Assembly (NCBI GenBank): GCA_023428585.1
Contig: JAEYXG010000276.1
Span: 1-19,081, forward strand
Source of the DNA: Bacteroidota bacterium
GTDB taxonomy: Bacteria > Bacteroidota > Bacteroidia > Bacteroidales > Lentimicrobiaceae
Length of the DNA stretch: 19,081 nt
Direction: 5' to 3'
The notes beneath the pieces were generated by a model. The model saw only the letters and a program-made list of their open reading frames with translations, did not search any database and had not been told where the DNA came from. Both the position numbers and the translations under genes were made by a program. Shown piece after piece: positions 1 through 7,305 of this stretch. Numbering within the stretch: position 1 is the first letter of the stretch; every line of letters begins with the position of its first letter.

Positions 1-4
1 TTAA

Positions 5-1306
5 TTAATTGGTTGTTATGTACATTTTTTCAAGTTGAAGCCTGGCATCTAATAATTGCATTGCAGCGCTTATATAATCAGTTTCTGCTTTCAGATAATT
101 GTTATCGGCAGTTATCAAATCAAGTCCTGAAATCAAGCCCTGCTCATATTTTAACTTGAGGCTGCTGTAAACACGTCGTGAAACTTCAATATTGGCTTTT
201 TGGTTATTCATTGTTTCAATAGCATTTATGAGATTGAACCTTAGCTGCTTATCCTGTAAAAGCAATTGATCCCTTACCAGATCCCTGTTATTCTGAATAG
301 ATTTCAGATCAATGAAGGCCTGCTTTGTTTGTGCAGTTCTTAATCCACTGGAGAAAACCGGAATGTTCATCTGCAGACCAATCATGTTTGGTGGAGCCAT
401 ATCAAACTCTGGTTTCATGATCTTGTAGGTATATGAATAATAACCTGCCAATGAAGGTAATGCAGCTGATTTCTTCATATCAACCATCTTTTTACCAATG
501 GTTACCTGCTGATTCATTAAACGGAAATCAAGATTGTTTTCCAAATTCAGATTCTGAATGAGACCTTTCTCCATGTCGGTAGAGTTTAAAATTGTCTCCA
601 AACTCTCACTTAGCACCAACTGAGTATTTATATCTGTTCCTAATTGTAGGCGGAGCATATTGGTAGCCAACTCCAGTTGTCTTTCTGATGCTTTTACAGC
701 ATTATGCAATGTGTTTACCTGAATGAATAATTGATCAACATCATTCTTCTCAATAATGCCAACACTGGCAAGGGCATCTGTCTTTTTATATAGCTCCTGA
801 AGGTTTATCAGGTTCTGTTGCAGCCTCTTATTTAACTCATCAGAGATCTGAACCAGATAATAACTGCTAGTTACCTGAGTTTTGATGTCAATTTCCGATT
901 TTTGAAGATTGATCTCACTCAATTCCTTGTATAATTTGGCAGTTTGAACACCGACTATAAAGCTGCCATTAAAAAGAAGCTGGGTTACCTGCAGGTTAAA
1001 ATTGCTTGAAGGTTTTATGGGTATCTCCGTTGGAGGCATTGCCTCATTGAACCTGATGGAGATATTGGCTCCCATTGCATTTGAATAATCCACACTTGCA
1101 TTAACCTGTGGAAGTCCATTGGCAATAGCTTCTCTGATACCCTGTTGTGCCTTATCAACTGCAAGTCCTGAGTTTATCAGGGTCTTGTTATATTGTAAAG
1201 CGTGATTTACAGCTTCATCTACCGTAAGCGTAAGTTGTTGCTGGGCAAATACTGTTGAGCCGGTAAACATTAGCAGTAATAGTAGCCCCGTTAGTTTGAT
1301 TTTCAT
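5..1306 (-). CDS. TolC-family outer membrane efflux protein
   Basis: This is an outer-membrane channel subunit of a tripartite efflux or type I export pump, the partner of a periplasmic adaptor and an inner-membrane transporter. The 433-residue length is normal for the OEP family. Residues 1-21 form a signal peptide with a hydrophobic run ending in VFAQ. The mature N-terminus (LTVDEAVNHAL) is the usual first helix of OEP repeats. Long amphipathic, coiled-coil-like segments rich in Gln, Leu and Lys follow (about 130-240 and 330-430), with beta-strand-like stretches between. The C-terminal part (YEQGLISGLDLITADNNYL) is the second-repeat signature. The gene lies 104 bp downstream of a TetR-type regulator on the same strand, so it is probably the first structural gene of a regulated efflux operon whose adaptor and pump genes lie off the left edge. 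The family assignment is firm; the substrate cannot be inferred. Confidence 0.9.
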   Translation of the reverse strand: MKIKLTGLLLLLMFTGSTVFAQQQLTLTVDEAVNHALQYNKTLINSGLAVDKAQQGIREAIANGLPQVNASVDYSNAMGANISIRFNEAMPPTEIPIKPSSNFNLQVTQLLFNGSFIVGVQTAKLYKELSEINLQKSEIDIKTQVTSSYYLVQISDELNKRLQQNLINLQELYKKTDALASVGIIEKNDVDQLFIQVNTLHNAVKASERQLELATNMLRLQLGTDINTQLVLSESLETILNSTDMEKGLIQNLNLENNLDFRLMNQQVTIGKKMVDMKKSAALPSLAGYYSYTYKIMKPEFDMAPPNMIGLQMNIPVFSSGLRTAQTKQAFIDLKSIQNNRDLVRDQLLLQDKQLRFNLINAIETMNNQKANIEVSRRVYSSLKLKYEQGLISGLDLITADNNYLKAETDYISAAMQLLDARLQLEKMYITTN

Positions 1307-1410
1307 CTTGATTGGTTATTTGAGCAGTTAATTGGTACCTGTTTAATTAATTCTGGTTCTTTGTTTATGGATCTTTGCCGCTGATTGTTGGCTTTTTTTT
1401 AAGTGGCAGC

Positions 1411-2037
1411 TTACTCATTCATATTGACAAAATATTGTTCCATTAGTGTTATGCCCTTCTTGGTGCAAATTCCTCTGAAATATGGCATGAACACATTGTT
1501 GATTATATCTTCCTTTGATGGATTGAGTTGTTTCAACCTCTGACTTGTATGTATTACACCTAAGAGTTCATGCAGAAAGTTGTCGACGAGTTCAATATTG
1601 ATATTCTTTCTGATGATACCCTGCTCAGTTCCTTTTTGGAGGAAGGTATAGGTAGGGGAGTACTCACACATCTTTTCGGGATCAGAGAAAAATGCCGCAT
1701 TTACCAATGGAAAATATTTATGCATGTCCTGCATTAACAGATGAGGCATCTCATCCCGTCGTAATGCCTCTTTTTCCATTATAAGAAACATTGCCTCAAT
1801 TACATTGCTTGTATTGCCTATAATGTCAATCAGGTATTTATTATTTCTTATGATCATCTTGCCAAGCGCCTGCACCACAAGCGTATCCTTATCAACGAAA
1901 AGTTCATAAACAGTCCTTTTGGATACACCTGCCGCTTGGGCAATACTGTCCATCGTTACACTCTTTATGCCTTTCAATTGAAAAGCTGCCATGGCTGCCT
2001 CTATTATTTTCTCTTCAGGAGTCATTATGTTCTTCAT
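1411..2037 (-). CDS. TetR/AcrR-family transcriptional regulator
   Basis: This is a DNA-binding repressor-type regulator of 208 residues, a typical TetR length. The N-terminal part (residues 8-55) shows the family pattern: a helix beginning EEKIIEAAMAAF, then a helix-turn-helix around residues 28-47 (MDSIAQAAGVSKRTVYELF) followed by DKDTL. The C-terminal domain is a diverged ligand-binding and dimerisation domain. I chose the ATG at 2037; a TTG at 2049 would add four residues but lies inside the probable promoter, and an ATG at 2025 is also possible. The gene precedes a TolC-type gene on the same strand, so it most likely controls that efflux operon and itself. A 13-bp inverted repeat at 2048-2080 is the candidate operator. 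The regulator class is certain; the inducer is unknown. Confidence 0.92.
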   Translation of the reverse strand: MKNIMTPEEKIIEAAMAAFQLKGIKSVTMDSIAQAAGVSKRTVYELFVDKDTLVVQALGKMIIRNNKYLIDIIGNTSNVIEAMFLIMEKEALRRDEMPHLLMQDMHKYFPLVNAAFFSDPEKMCEYSPTYTFLQKGTEQGIIRKNINIELVDNFLHELLGVIHTSQRLKQLNPSKEDIINNVFMPYFRGICTKKGITLMEQYFVNMNE

Positions 2038-2046
2038 TTGAGAGTG

Positions 2047-2054
2047 CAAAACTA
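2047..2054 (-). promoter_or_regulatory. Probable -7 promoter element of the TetR gene
   Basis: Read on the minus strand this is TAGTTTTG, an exact match to the Bacteroidota -7 consensus TAnnTTTG. It lies 9 bases upstream of the chosen ATG, so the transcript would have a very short leader. I see no clear -33 TTG box at the usual distance. Confidence 0.5.
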
Positions 2055-2080
2055 AAAAACTATTTTGGTTTTTTAGTTTT
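2048..2080. promoter_or_regulatory. Perfect 13-bp inverted repeat, candidate TetR operator
   Basis: The arms AAAACTAAAAAAC (2048-2060) and GTTTTTTAGTTTT (2068-2080) are exact reverse complements separated by 7 bases. The left arm overlaps the -7 element of the TetR gene. A palindromic site over the promoter of a TetR-family gene is the usual arrangement for autorepression, because dimers bind symmetric sites. The repeat is seen directly; its role as operator is inferred. The arms are A/T-rich, so the pairing is less improbable than it would be in mixed sequence. Confidence 0.55.
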
Positions 2081-2174
2081 CTGAAGTTTAAAATTGTGAT
2101 ATTTTAACAATAGGGAGCCTATGCGAAGTGGACTTGTTGCCCTGTAATGAAGCTCCATTAAGGATTAATCTGTA

Positions 2175-2276
2175 TCAACTCCAGTTCAACTCCAGTGCAA
2201 GTCCTGTTCAAGTAGTGTAAAATAACTGATTTACTGGAGTTGAACAGGAGTTGAACTGGAGTTGCACTGGAGTTGA
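2175..2276. repeat. Hairpin built from 11-bp tandem repeats
   Basis: Four 11-bp units read in one direction (TCAACTCCAGT, TCAACTCCAGT, GCAAGTCCTGT, TCAAGTAGTGT; 2175-2218). A 14-base spacer follows, then four units of the complementary sense (ACTGGAGTTGA, ACAGGAGTTGA, ACTGGAGTTGC, ACTGGAGTTGA; 2233-2276). The outermost pair matches 11/11, then 10/11, 9/11 and 7/11 toward the loop, giving 37 of 44 possible Watson-Crick pairs. Neither side has a T-run typical of an intrinsic terminator. It lies downstream of the EEP gene and upstream of the TetR promoter. The function is unknown; a dispersed palindromic repeat, a non-canonical 3'-end structure or a multi-site protein-binding element are all possible. 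Confidence 0.85.
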
Positions 2277-2428
2277 GAAAAATGAAAAGCAAATAAAACC
2301 TCCATGCTCTCAATTCTCTATGCCAACCTTAAGACTTAATTGCTCTCAGGTTGCTTGATTTGAATTCATGGTTCAGTAGGAGTAATTCTTAAATTTTTGA
2401 TGATACTTTGGAATTATAGAAAATTTGA

Positions 2429-3289
2429 TCATCTGAATTTCAGATCAACTATTACCGGCAAATGGTCGGAGAGGTACCTTTCTTTGGTTCTGAAATCGAG
2501 TATTTCATTTTCAAGAACTTCGAAGCTGTCATTAACAAAGATAAAGTCAATCAATTCAGGAGAATCAAACTTTGGATCAAAGCTTATATAGCTAACTTCA
2601 GGTCCGGTTTTTTGTTTGGCCCTTACTCTGGAGTCAACAAGCACTACTTCATTTTCCGGAAACGTAAGGATGCGGTAAGCCCTATGTTTTGAATTTACAT
2701 TAAAGTCACCGGTCAGTACTACCGGGAGGTTTTTTCCTAATTCAGCAATTTTACTGATAATAAGCATGGCGCTTTCTACTCTGGCAACATCGCCCATATG
2801 ATCAAAATGAGTATTGAGGGCTATGAATTGATTTCCTGAAGGCTTATGGGTGAAAATTGCCCAGGTAACAATGCGGTTACAGGCAGCATCCCATCCACGG
2901 CTTCCCGGCACATCGGGTGTTTCTGATAGCCAGAAGGTACCTGACTGTATGGGCTTCAATATTTTTTTCTTGTAGAAGAGTGCACTGAACTCACCTGATT
3001 TCCTACCATCGTCACGCGCTACACCAAGGCTCCTGTATCCGCGAATGCTTTTTCTCATATCCTTCATTTGTCCGGGCAAAGCTTCCTGAACTCCCAAAAC
3101 ATCTGGATATTGAAGCATGACTTCACTGCAGAATGCTGCTTTTCTGTATGCCCATTGATTATTACTGTCGCTTTGCGTGTCCAGTCTGATATTCCACGAC
3201 ATAACAGTCAATGCTTTATTCTCCTGCCCCAAAAGTGGTATTGTCATACCCGATAAGCTTAATGCGATGAGTAGAAACCTTAATATCAT
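2429..3289 (-). CDS. Secreted endonuclease/exonuclease/phosphatase-family hydrolase
   Basis: This is a metal-dependent phosphodiesterase or phosphatase of the EEP (DNase I-like) fold, 286 residues. A signal peptide covers about 1-21, so the enzyme is exported. The catalytic motifs occur in order: SWNIR with Asn33, the metal ligand Glu69 in VQEA, NTHFDH with His161 and Asp163, GDFN at 194-197 (Asp195, Asn197), IDFIFV with Asp248, and the terminal SDHLPV with Asp275-His276. All active-site residues are present, so the enzyme should be active. Secreted Bacteroidota members of this family are often called endonuclease/exonuclease/phosphatase or, loosely, sphingomyelinase or inositol-phosphatase-like; the sequence does not decide between nucleic acid, lipid and sugar-phosphate substrates. 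It appears to be a single-gene transcript, opposite in direction to ileS. Confidence 0.9.
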   Translation of the reverse strand: MILRFLLIALSLSGMTIPLLGQENKALTVMSWNIRLDTQSDSNNQWAYRKAAFCSEVMLQYPDVLGVQEALPGQMKDMRKSIRGYRSLGVARDDGRKSGEFSALFYKKKILKPIQSGTFWLSETPDVPGSRGWDAACNRIVTWAIFTHKPSGNQFIALNTHFDHMGDVARVESAMLIISKIAELGKNLPVVLTGDFNVNSKHRAYRILTFPENEVVLVDSRVRAKQKTGPEVSYISFDPKFDSPELIDFIFVNDSFEVLENEILDFRTKERYLSDHLPVIVDLKFR

Positions 3290-3311
3290 GTGTGTATAGT
3301 GTTTGTTAAAA

Positions 3312-3319
3312 CGAAGATA
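3312..3319 (-). promoter_or_regulatory. Possible -7 element of the EEP gene
   Basis: On the minus strand this is TATCTTCG, one mismatch from TAnnTTTG, 22 bases before the ATG at 3289. The position suits a short leader. No clear -33 box was seen. Confidence 0.3.
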
Positions 3320-3442
3320 CTATAAATTGCTGTTGCTGAAAGTAATGAACAGATCATAACAAGTGCCGGTTCATTGTTCTGACCAGCCAAAACTATAATA
3401 ATTAACCTATTGATCATTATTAGCTTACAACTATTTTTTTTG

Positions 3443-3450
3443 TACTTTTG
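3443..3450 (+). promoter_or_regulatory. Probable -7 promoter element of the ileS operon
   Basis: TACTTTTG matches TAnnTTTG exactly and lies 39 bases upstream of the ileS ATG. It would drive ileS and the two genes behind it. The nearest TTG upstream (3410) is too far away to be a convincing -33 box. Confidence 0.5.
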
Positions 3451-3479
3451 CACCTCTTTATAAAATAGCAACTACAGAT

Positions 3480-3484
3480 AGGAG
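3480..3484 (+). promoter_or_regulatory. Shine-Dalgarno-like site before ileS
   Basis: AGGAG ends five bases before the ATG at 3490. Such sites are uncommon in this phylum and rare in this window. It supports the chosen ileS start. Confidence 0.45.
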
Positions 3485-3489
3485 AATTA

Positions 3490-6400
3490 ATGAAGCGATA
3501 TCCTGAATACAAGCAACTTAACCTTCCTCAAATAGGTGATGAGATCTTGAAAGCATGGGAAGAGGAGGATATATTTAAAAAAAGCCTGAAAATACGTCAG
3601 AATGCTGAACCTTTCATCTTCTATGAAGGTCCACCTTCGGCCAACGGGACACCCGGTATTCATCATGTTATGGCTCGCGCCATCAAGGATATTTTTTGTC
3701 GATATAAAACAATGAAAGGCTACCTGGTTAACAGGAAAGCAGGTTGGGATACGCATGGACTGCCTATTGAGATTGCAGTTGAAAAGACAATGGGGATTAC
3801 AAAAATTGATATCGGTACCAAGATTTCAGTTGATGAATATAACCGTGCCTGTCGTAAGGAAGTTATGAAGTATAAGGATATGTGGGACGACTTGACCCGT
3901 AAAATTGGTTATTGGGTCGACCTTGAGCATCCTTACATTACTTTTGAGAACAAGTATATGGAAACCCTCTGGTTTCTTCTTCATAAGTTGTATAAGAAGG
4001 GGTTACTCTATAAGGGCTATACCATACAACCCTATTCACCTGCTGCAGGTACCGGATTGAGCACTCATGAGCTTAATCAACCCGGTTGCTACCGTATGGT
4101 GAAGGATAATTCATTGGTAGCCCAGTTTAAGATAATTGAGGATGAGAAATCAAGTTTCCTCTTCAAAAACCTTCATGGTGAGTTGTTTTTTATAGCATGG
4201 ACAACAACCCCCTGGACCTTGCCCAGTAATACAGCCCTGGCTGTGGGGAAGGGCATTGAATATGTAAAAATCAGGACATTCAATCCATACACTTACCTGC
4301 CTGTTACTGTAATACTGGCTAAAGAACTTACATCAAGATATTTTCCAGAGAAGAATTCCGAATTGAAGTTGGCTGATTACGAACCTGGTAATAAGAATAT
4401 TCCTTTCGAGGTGGATGGTTCTTTTACCGGTGCTGAACTTGAAGGAATTCGTTATGAGCAATTGCTGCCTTATGCACAGCCTTCTGAAGGGGATGCTTTT
4501 AGAGTAGTTACCGGTGATTTTGTTACTACTGAAGATGGTACCGGTATAGTGCATATTGCCCCCAGCTTTGGTGCAGACGACTTTAAAGTAGCTGCTCAAA
4601 ACGGAATAGGCGCCCTGACACTAGTTGACAAGCAGGGTAAATTCACGGATGAGATGGGCGAATTCGCCGGCAGGTATGTAAAAGCCGAATATGCACCCGA
4701 TTATAATCCTGCCAATGAGCAAAATGTTGATATTGATATAATAATAAAGCTCAAGAAGGAAAACAGGGCATTTAAATCAGAGAAATACGAACACTCATAC
4801 CCTCACTGCTGGAGAACCGATAAGCCTGTGCTTTACTATCCGCTTGACTCTTGGTTTATTCGTACAACTGCCTATCGCGACAAGATGATTGAGCTGAACA
4901 AGACAATCAATTGGAAACCAGAATCAACCGGTACCGGCAGGTTTGGCAACTGGCTTGAGAATCTGCTTGACTGGAACTTAAGCCGTTCACGTTACTGGGG
5001 TACGCCACTGCCAATATGGGTTTCGGAAGATAAAACGGAAGAGCGTTGTATCAGCTCGGTTGCTGAACTTAAGGAAGCTATTGAAAAATCAATGGAAGCG
5101 GGTTTTATGTCTTCCAATCCTTTGGCCGGTTTCAAATCAGATGACTATTCTGATGAGAACTATAATACTTTTGATTTGCACCGACCCTACGTTGATGATA
5201 TTATACTTGTTTCACCCACCGGCAAGAAGATGTTCCGCGAGACCGACCTTATTGATGTGTGGTTTGATTCAGGTGCAATGCCTTTTGCCCAATTCCATTA
5301 TCCTTTTGAAAATGAAGCTAATCTGAATGAGTATTTCCCGGCCGACTTCATTGCTGAAGGTGTAGATCAGACCCGTGGTTGGTTCTTTACTCTGCATGCC
5401 ATTGCGGTTATGGCCTTCGACTCGGTTTCATTTAAAACTGTTGTCTCTAATGGTTTGGTGCTCGATAAAGCGGGTAATAAGATGTCAAAGCGTCTTGGCA
5501 ATGCTGTGGATCCGTTTGATACAATTGAGAAGTATGGCCCTGATGCCACTCGTTGGTATATGATTACCAATGCTCAACCATGGGATAATTTGAAATTTGA
5601 TCTTGATGGTATAGTGGAGGTACAACGCAAGTTCTTTGGAACGCTGTATAATACCTACAATTTCTTCGCACTTTATGCCAATATCGATAAATTCAAATAT
5701 TCAGAACCCGAAGTGGAATATGGCTTAAGGCCTGAGATTGATAGATGGATATTATCTGAGCTTAATAGTTTGGTTGCTGAGGTTGATGCACATTATGCCG
5801 AGTATGAGCCAACCAAGGCCGGCAGGGCTATTGCTGATTTTACTGATAAGCACTTGAGTAACTGGTTTGTTCGTTTGTCAAGACGTCGTTTCTGGAAAGG
5901 TGAATACACTTCCGATAAAATATCAGCATATCAAACACTCTACACCTGTTTAGAAACACTGGCAATACTTTCAGCTCCAATAGCTCCATTTTTCAGTGAT
6001 AGACTATTCAGAGACCTCAATGGTATAACCGGAAAGAACGAGGCGCAATCTGTTCATCTGGCCGATTTTGCTGTTTCACACCCCGATATGATTGACAAGA
6101 ATCTGGAGGAAAGGATGCAGTTGGCCCAGGAGGTCTCCTCTATGGTATTGTCATTGCGTAAACAACACCGTATAAGGGTGCGCCAGCCGTTGCAGCGAAT
6201 CATTATACCCATATCAACTGATGTAATGAAGAGTAAGGTTGAGGCTGTTAAAAATCTTATACTTTCTGAAGTAAATGTTAAAAACATTGAGTATATTAGC
6301 AGCGAGGGAATCCTTGTTAGGAAAGCTAAAGCAAACTTCAAGGCATTAGGACCAAGGTATGGAAAACTGATGAAGCAACTTGCCTTAGCCCTTACAGAAA

Positions 6401-6849
6401 TAAGCCAGACGCAAATAGATGAGTTTGAAAAGAACCACGCTCTATCACTTATAATTGAGGGCGTGCAAGTGGATTTAACTGAAGGTGATCTGGAGGTTAT
6501 TACTGAAGATATTCCCGGTTGGGTAATTGCATCCAGTGGTAATTTGACAATTGCCCTTGATATCACAGTTACCGAAGAGTTGAGGGAGGAAGGACTGGCA
6601 CGGGAATTGGTGAATAGGATTCAGAATATTAGAAAGGATAAAGGATTTGAAGTGACCGACAAGATAGTTCTTACTATTGAAAAAAACGAAACTTTAAATG
6701 GTGCAATTAGTCGTAATAATGATTATATTTGTTCAGAAACACTGGCTACATCGCTGGAACTGACAGATGTTATTGAACCATCGAGTCGTATTGTGGTTGA
6801 TTTGGCAGATGAATTGAAGGCTGCCATCAGTGTCATGAAAATGACCTGA
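3490..6849 (+). CDS. ileS: Isoleucyl-tRNA synthetase, eukaryote-like (IleRS2) type
   Basis: This class Ia synthetase charges tRNA-Ile with isoleucine in the cytoplasm. At 1119 residues it is longer than the roughly 930-residue common bacterial type and lacks that type's C-terminal Cys zinc site, which fits the eukaryote-like IleRS2 group. The nucleotide-binding signature at residues 56-59 reads GIHH rather than HXGH; this swapped form is associated with IleRS2. The KMSKR loop is at 664-668 (NKMSKRLGN). The editing domain follows WTTTPWTLPSN near 240 (TTPWTLPSNTA). Other landmarks are GWDTHGLP near 90, DQTRGWFFTLH near 630 and the C-terminal anticodon-binding helical region. A promoter-like element and an AGGAG site precede the gene, and it leads into a DksA-like gene and lspA, an order common in Bacteroidota. 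The assignment is very secure; the subtype and any mupirocin insensitivity are inferences. Confidence 0.97.
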   Translation: MKRYPEYKQLNLPQIGDEILKAWEEEDIFKKSLKIRQNAEPFIFYEGPPSANGTPGIHHVMARAIKDIFCRYKTMKGYLVNRKAGWDTHGLPIEIAVEKTMGITKIDIGTKISVDEYNRACRKEVMKYKDMWDDLTRKIGYWVDLEHPYITFENKYMETLWFLLHKLYKKGLLYKGYTIQPYSPAAGTGLSTHELNQPGCYRMVKDNSLVAQFKIIEDEKSSFLFKNLHGELFFIAWTTTPWTLPSNTALAVGKGIEYVKIRTFNPYTYLPVTVILAKELTSRYFPEKNSELKLADYEPGNKNIPFEVDGSFTGAELEGIRYEQLLPYAQPSEGDAFRVVTGDFVTTEDGTGIVHIAPSFGADDFKVAAQNGIGALTLVDKQGKFTDEMGEFAGRYVKAEYAPDYNPANEQNVDIDIIIKLKKENRAFKSEKYEHSYPHCWRTDKPVLYYPLDSWFIRTTAYRDKMIELNKTINWKPESTGTGRFGNWLENLLDWNLSRSRYWGTPLPIWVSEDKTEERCISSVAELKEAIEKSMEAGFMSSNPLAGFKSDDYSDENYNTFDLHRPYVDDIILVSPTGKKMFRETDLIDVWFDSGAMPFAQFHYPFENEANLNEYFPADFIAEGVDQTRGWFFTLHAIAVMAFDSVSFKTVVSNGLVLDKAGNKMSKRLGNAVDPFDTIEKYGPDATRWYMITNAQPWDNLKFDLDGIVEVQRKFFGTLYNTYNFFALYANIDKFKYSEPEVEYGLRPEIDRWILSELNSLVAEVDAHYAEYEPTKAGRAIADFTDKHLSNWFVRLSRRRFWKGEYTSDKISAYQTLYTCLETLAILSAPIAPFFSDRLFRDLNGITGKNEAQSVHLADFAVSHPDMIDKNLEERMQLAQEVSSMVLSLRKQHRIRVRQPLQRIIIPISTDVMKSKVEAVKNLILSEVNVKNIEYISSEGILVRKAKANFKALGPRYGKLMKQLALALTEISQTQIDEFEKNHALSLIIEGVQVDLTEGDLEVITEDIPGWVIASSGNLTIALDITVTEELREEGLARELVNRIQNIRKDKGFEVTDKIVLTIEKNETLNGAISRNNDYICSETLATSLELTDVIEPSSRIVVDLADELKAAISVMKMT

Positions 6850-6890
6850 ACGAATGATAAAGATATACACGAATTAACTTAGTTGTGGCT

Positions 6891-7298
6891 ATGAAAAACG
6901 CAGAAACCCAGGATGAGAATGTAAAGAACAGGTATACTGATGAAGAACTTGAAGAGTTCAAGCAAATAATACTTGAAAAACTTGAAAAAGCCAGACGTGA
7001 CCTTAAAATGCTTACCGAGGCATTCGCCAATAGTAATGAGCATGATATAAGCGATACTTCACCTACTTTTAAAGTTCTTGAAGAAGGTTACCAGGTGAAT
7101 TCAAAGGAGGAGAATAGTAAACTGGCTGCTCGTCAGGACAAATTTATTACTGCACTTGAAAACGCTCTTATAAGAATTGAAAATAAGACATATGGAATAT
7201 GCAGGGTTACAGGGAAGCTCATCTCCAAAGAGCGTCTGCGTATTGTACCACATGCTACACTTTCTATTGAAGCTAAACTAAACCAAACAAAGCCCTAA
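6891..7298 (+). CDS. DksA/TraR-family protein with degenerate zinc finger
   Basis: This is a small (135-residue) coiled-coil regulator of the DksA/TraR family, whose members bind in the RNA polymerase secondary channel. A charged helix-rich N-terminus (about 15-100) is followed by the family's C-terminal segment YGICRVTGKLISKERL and PHATLSIEAK. Canonical DksA has four zinc-binding Cys; here only one Cys remains (in GICRVTG), and the others are replaced, with a His in PHAT. This form is usual for Bacteroidota homologues, so it is probably not a mutation. I chose the ATG at 6891; a GTG two codons earlier (6885) is a weaker alternative. It lies 41 bp after ileS and 7 bp before lspA, in one likely operon. 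Its effect on polymerase in this phylum is not known from sequence. Confidence 0.88.
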   Translation: MKNAETQDENVKNRYTDEELEEFKQIILEKLEKARRDLKMLTEAFANSNEHDISDTSPTFKVLEEGYQVNSKEENSKLAARQDKFITALENALIRIENKTYGICRVTGKLISKERLRIVPHATLSIEAKLNQTKP

Positions 7299-7305
7299 GA
7301 GTACC

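Larger units (their letters stand above)
2038..2428. other. Non-coding interval between the TetR and EEP genes
   Basis: This stretch of about 390 bases has no credible gene. It holds the TetR promoter and operator-like palindrome at its left end and a 102-nt hairpin of 11-bp repeats at 2175-2276. I recognise nothing in 2281-2428 beyond AT-rich spacer; a weak CAACCT/AGGTTG pairing there is not convincing. Confidence 0.7.

Noticed and set aside
2175..2276. CRISPR array
   Set aside because: The repeats are contiguous 11-mers in inverted blocks without spacers, and no cas gene is present.
2431..2445. Palindrome ATCTGAATTTCAGAT at the end of the EEP gene as a terminator
   Set aside because: The arms meet at one base, so the usable stem is about five pairs, and the T-rich tail is weak.
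2397..2591. Open frame on the plus strand over the end of the EEP gene
   Set aside because: It is antisense to a well-supported gene and shows no recognisable protein features.
3286..3471. 61-residue minus-strand frame between the EEP gene and ileS
   Set aside because: It has no family signature and covers the ileS promoter region and the start of the EEP gene; AT-rich spacer explains it.
6054..6566. 170-residue frame antisense to ileS
   Set aside because: It is fully inside a certain gene on the opposite strand; long antisense frames are common by codon bias.
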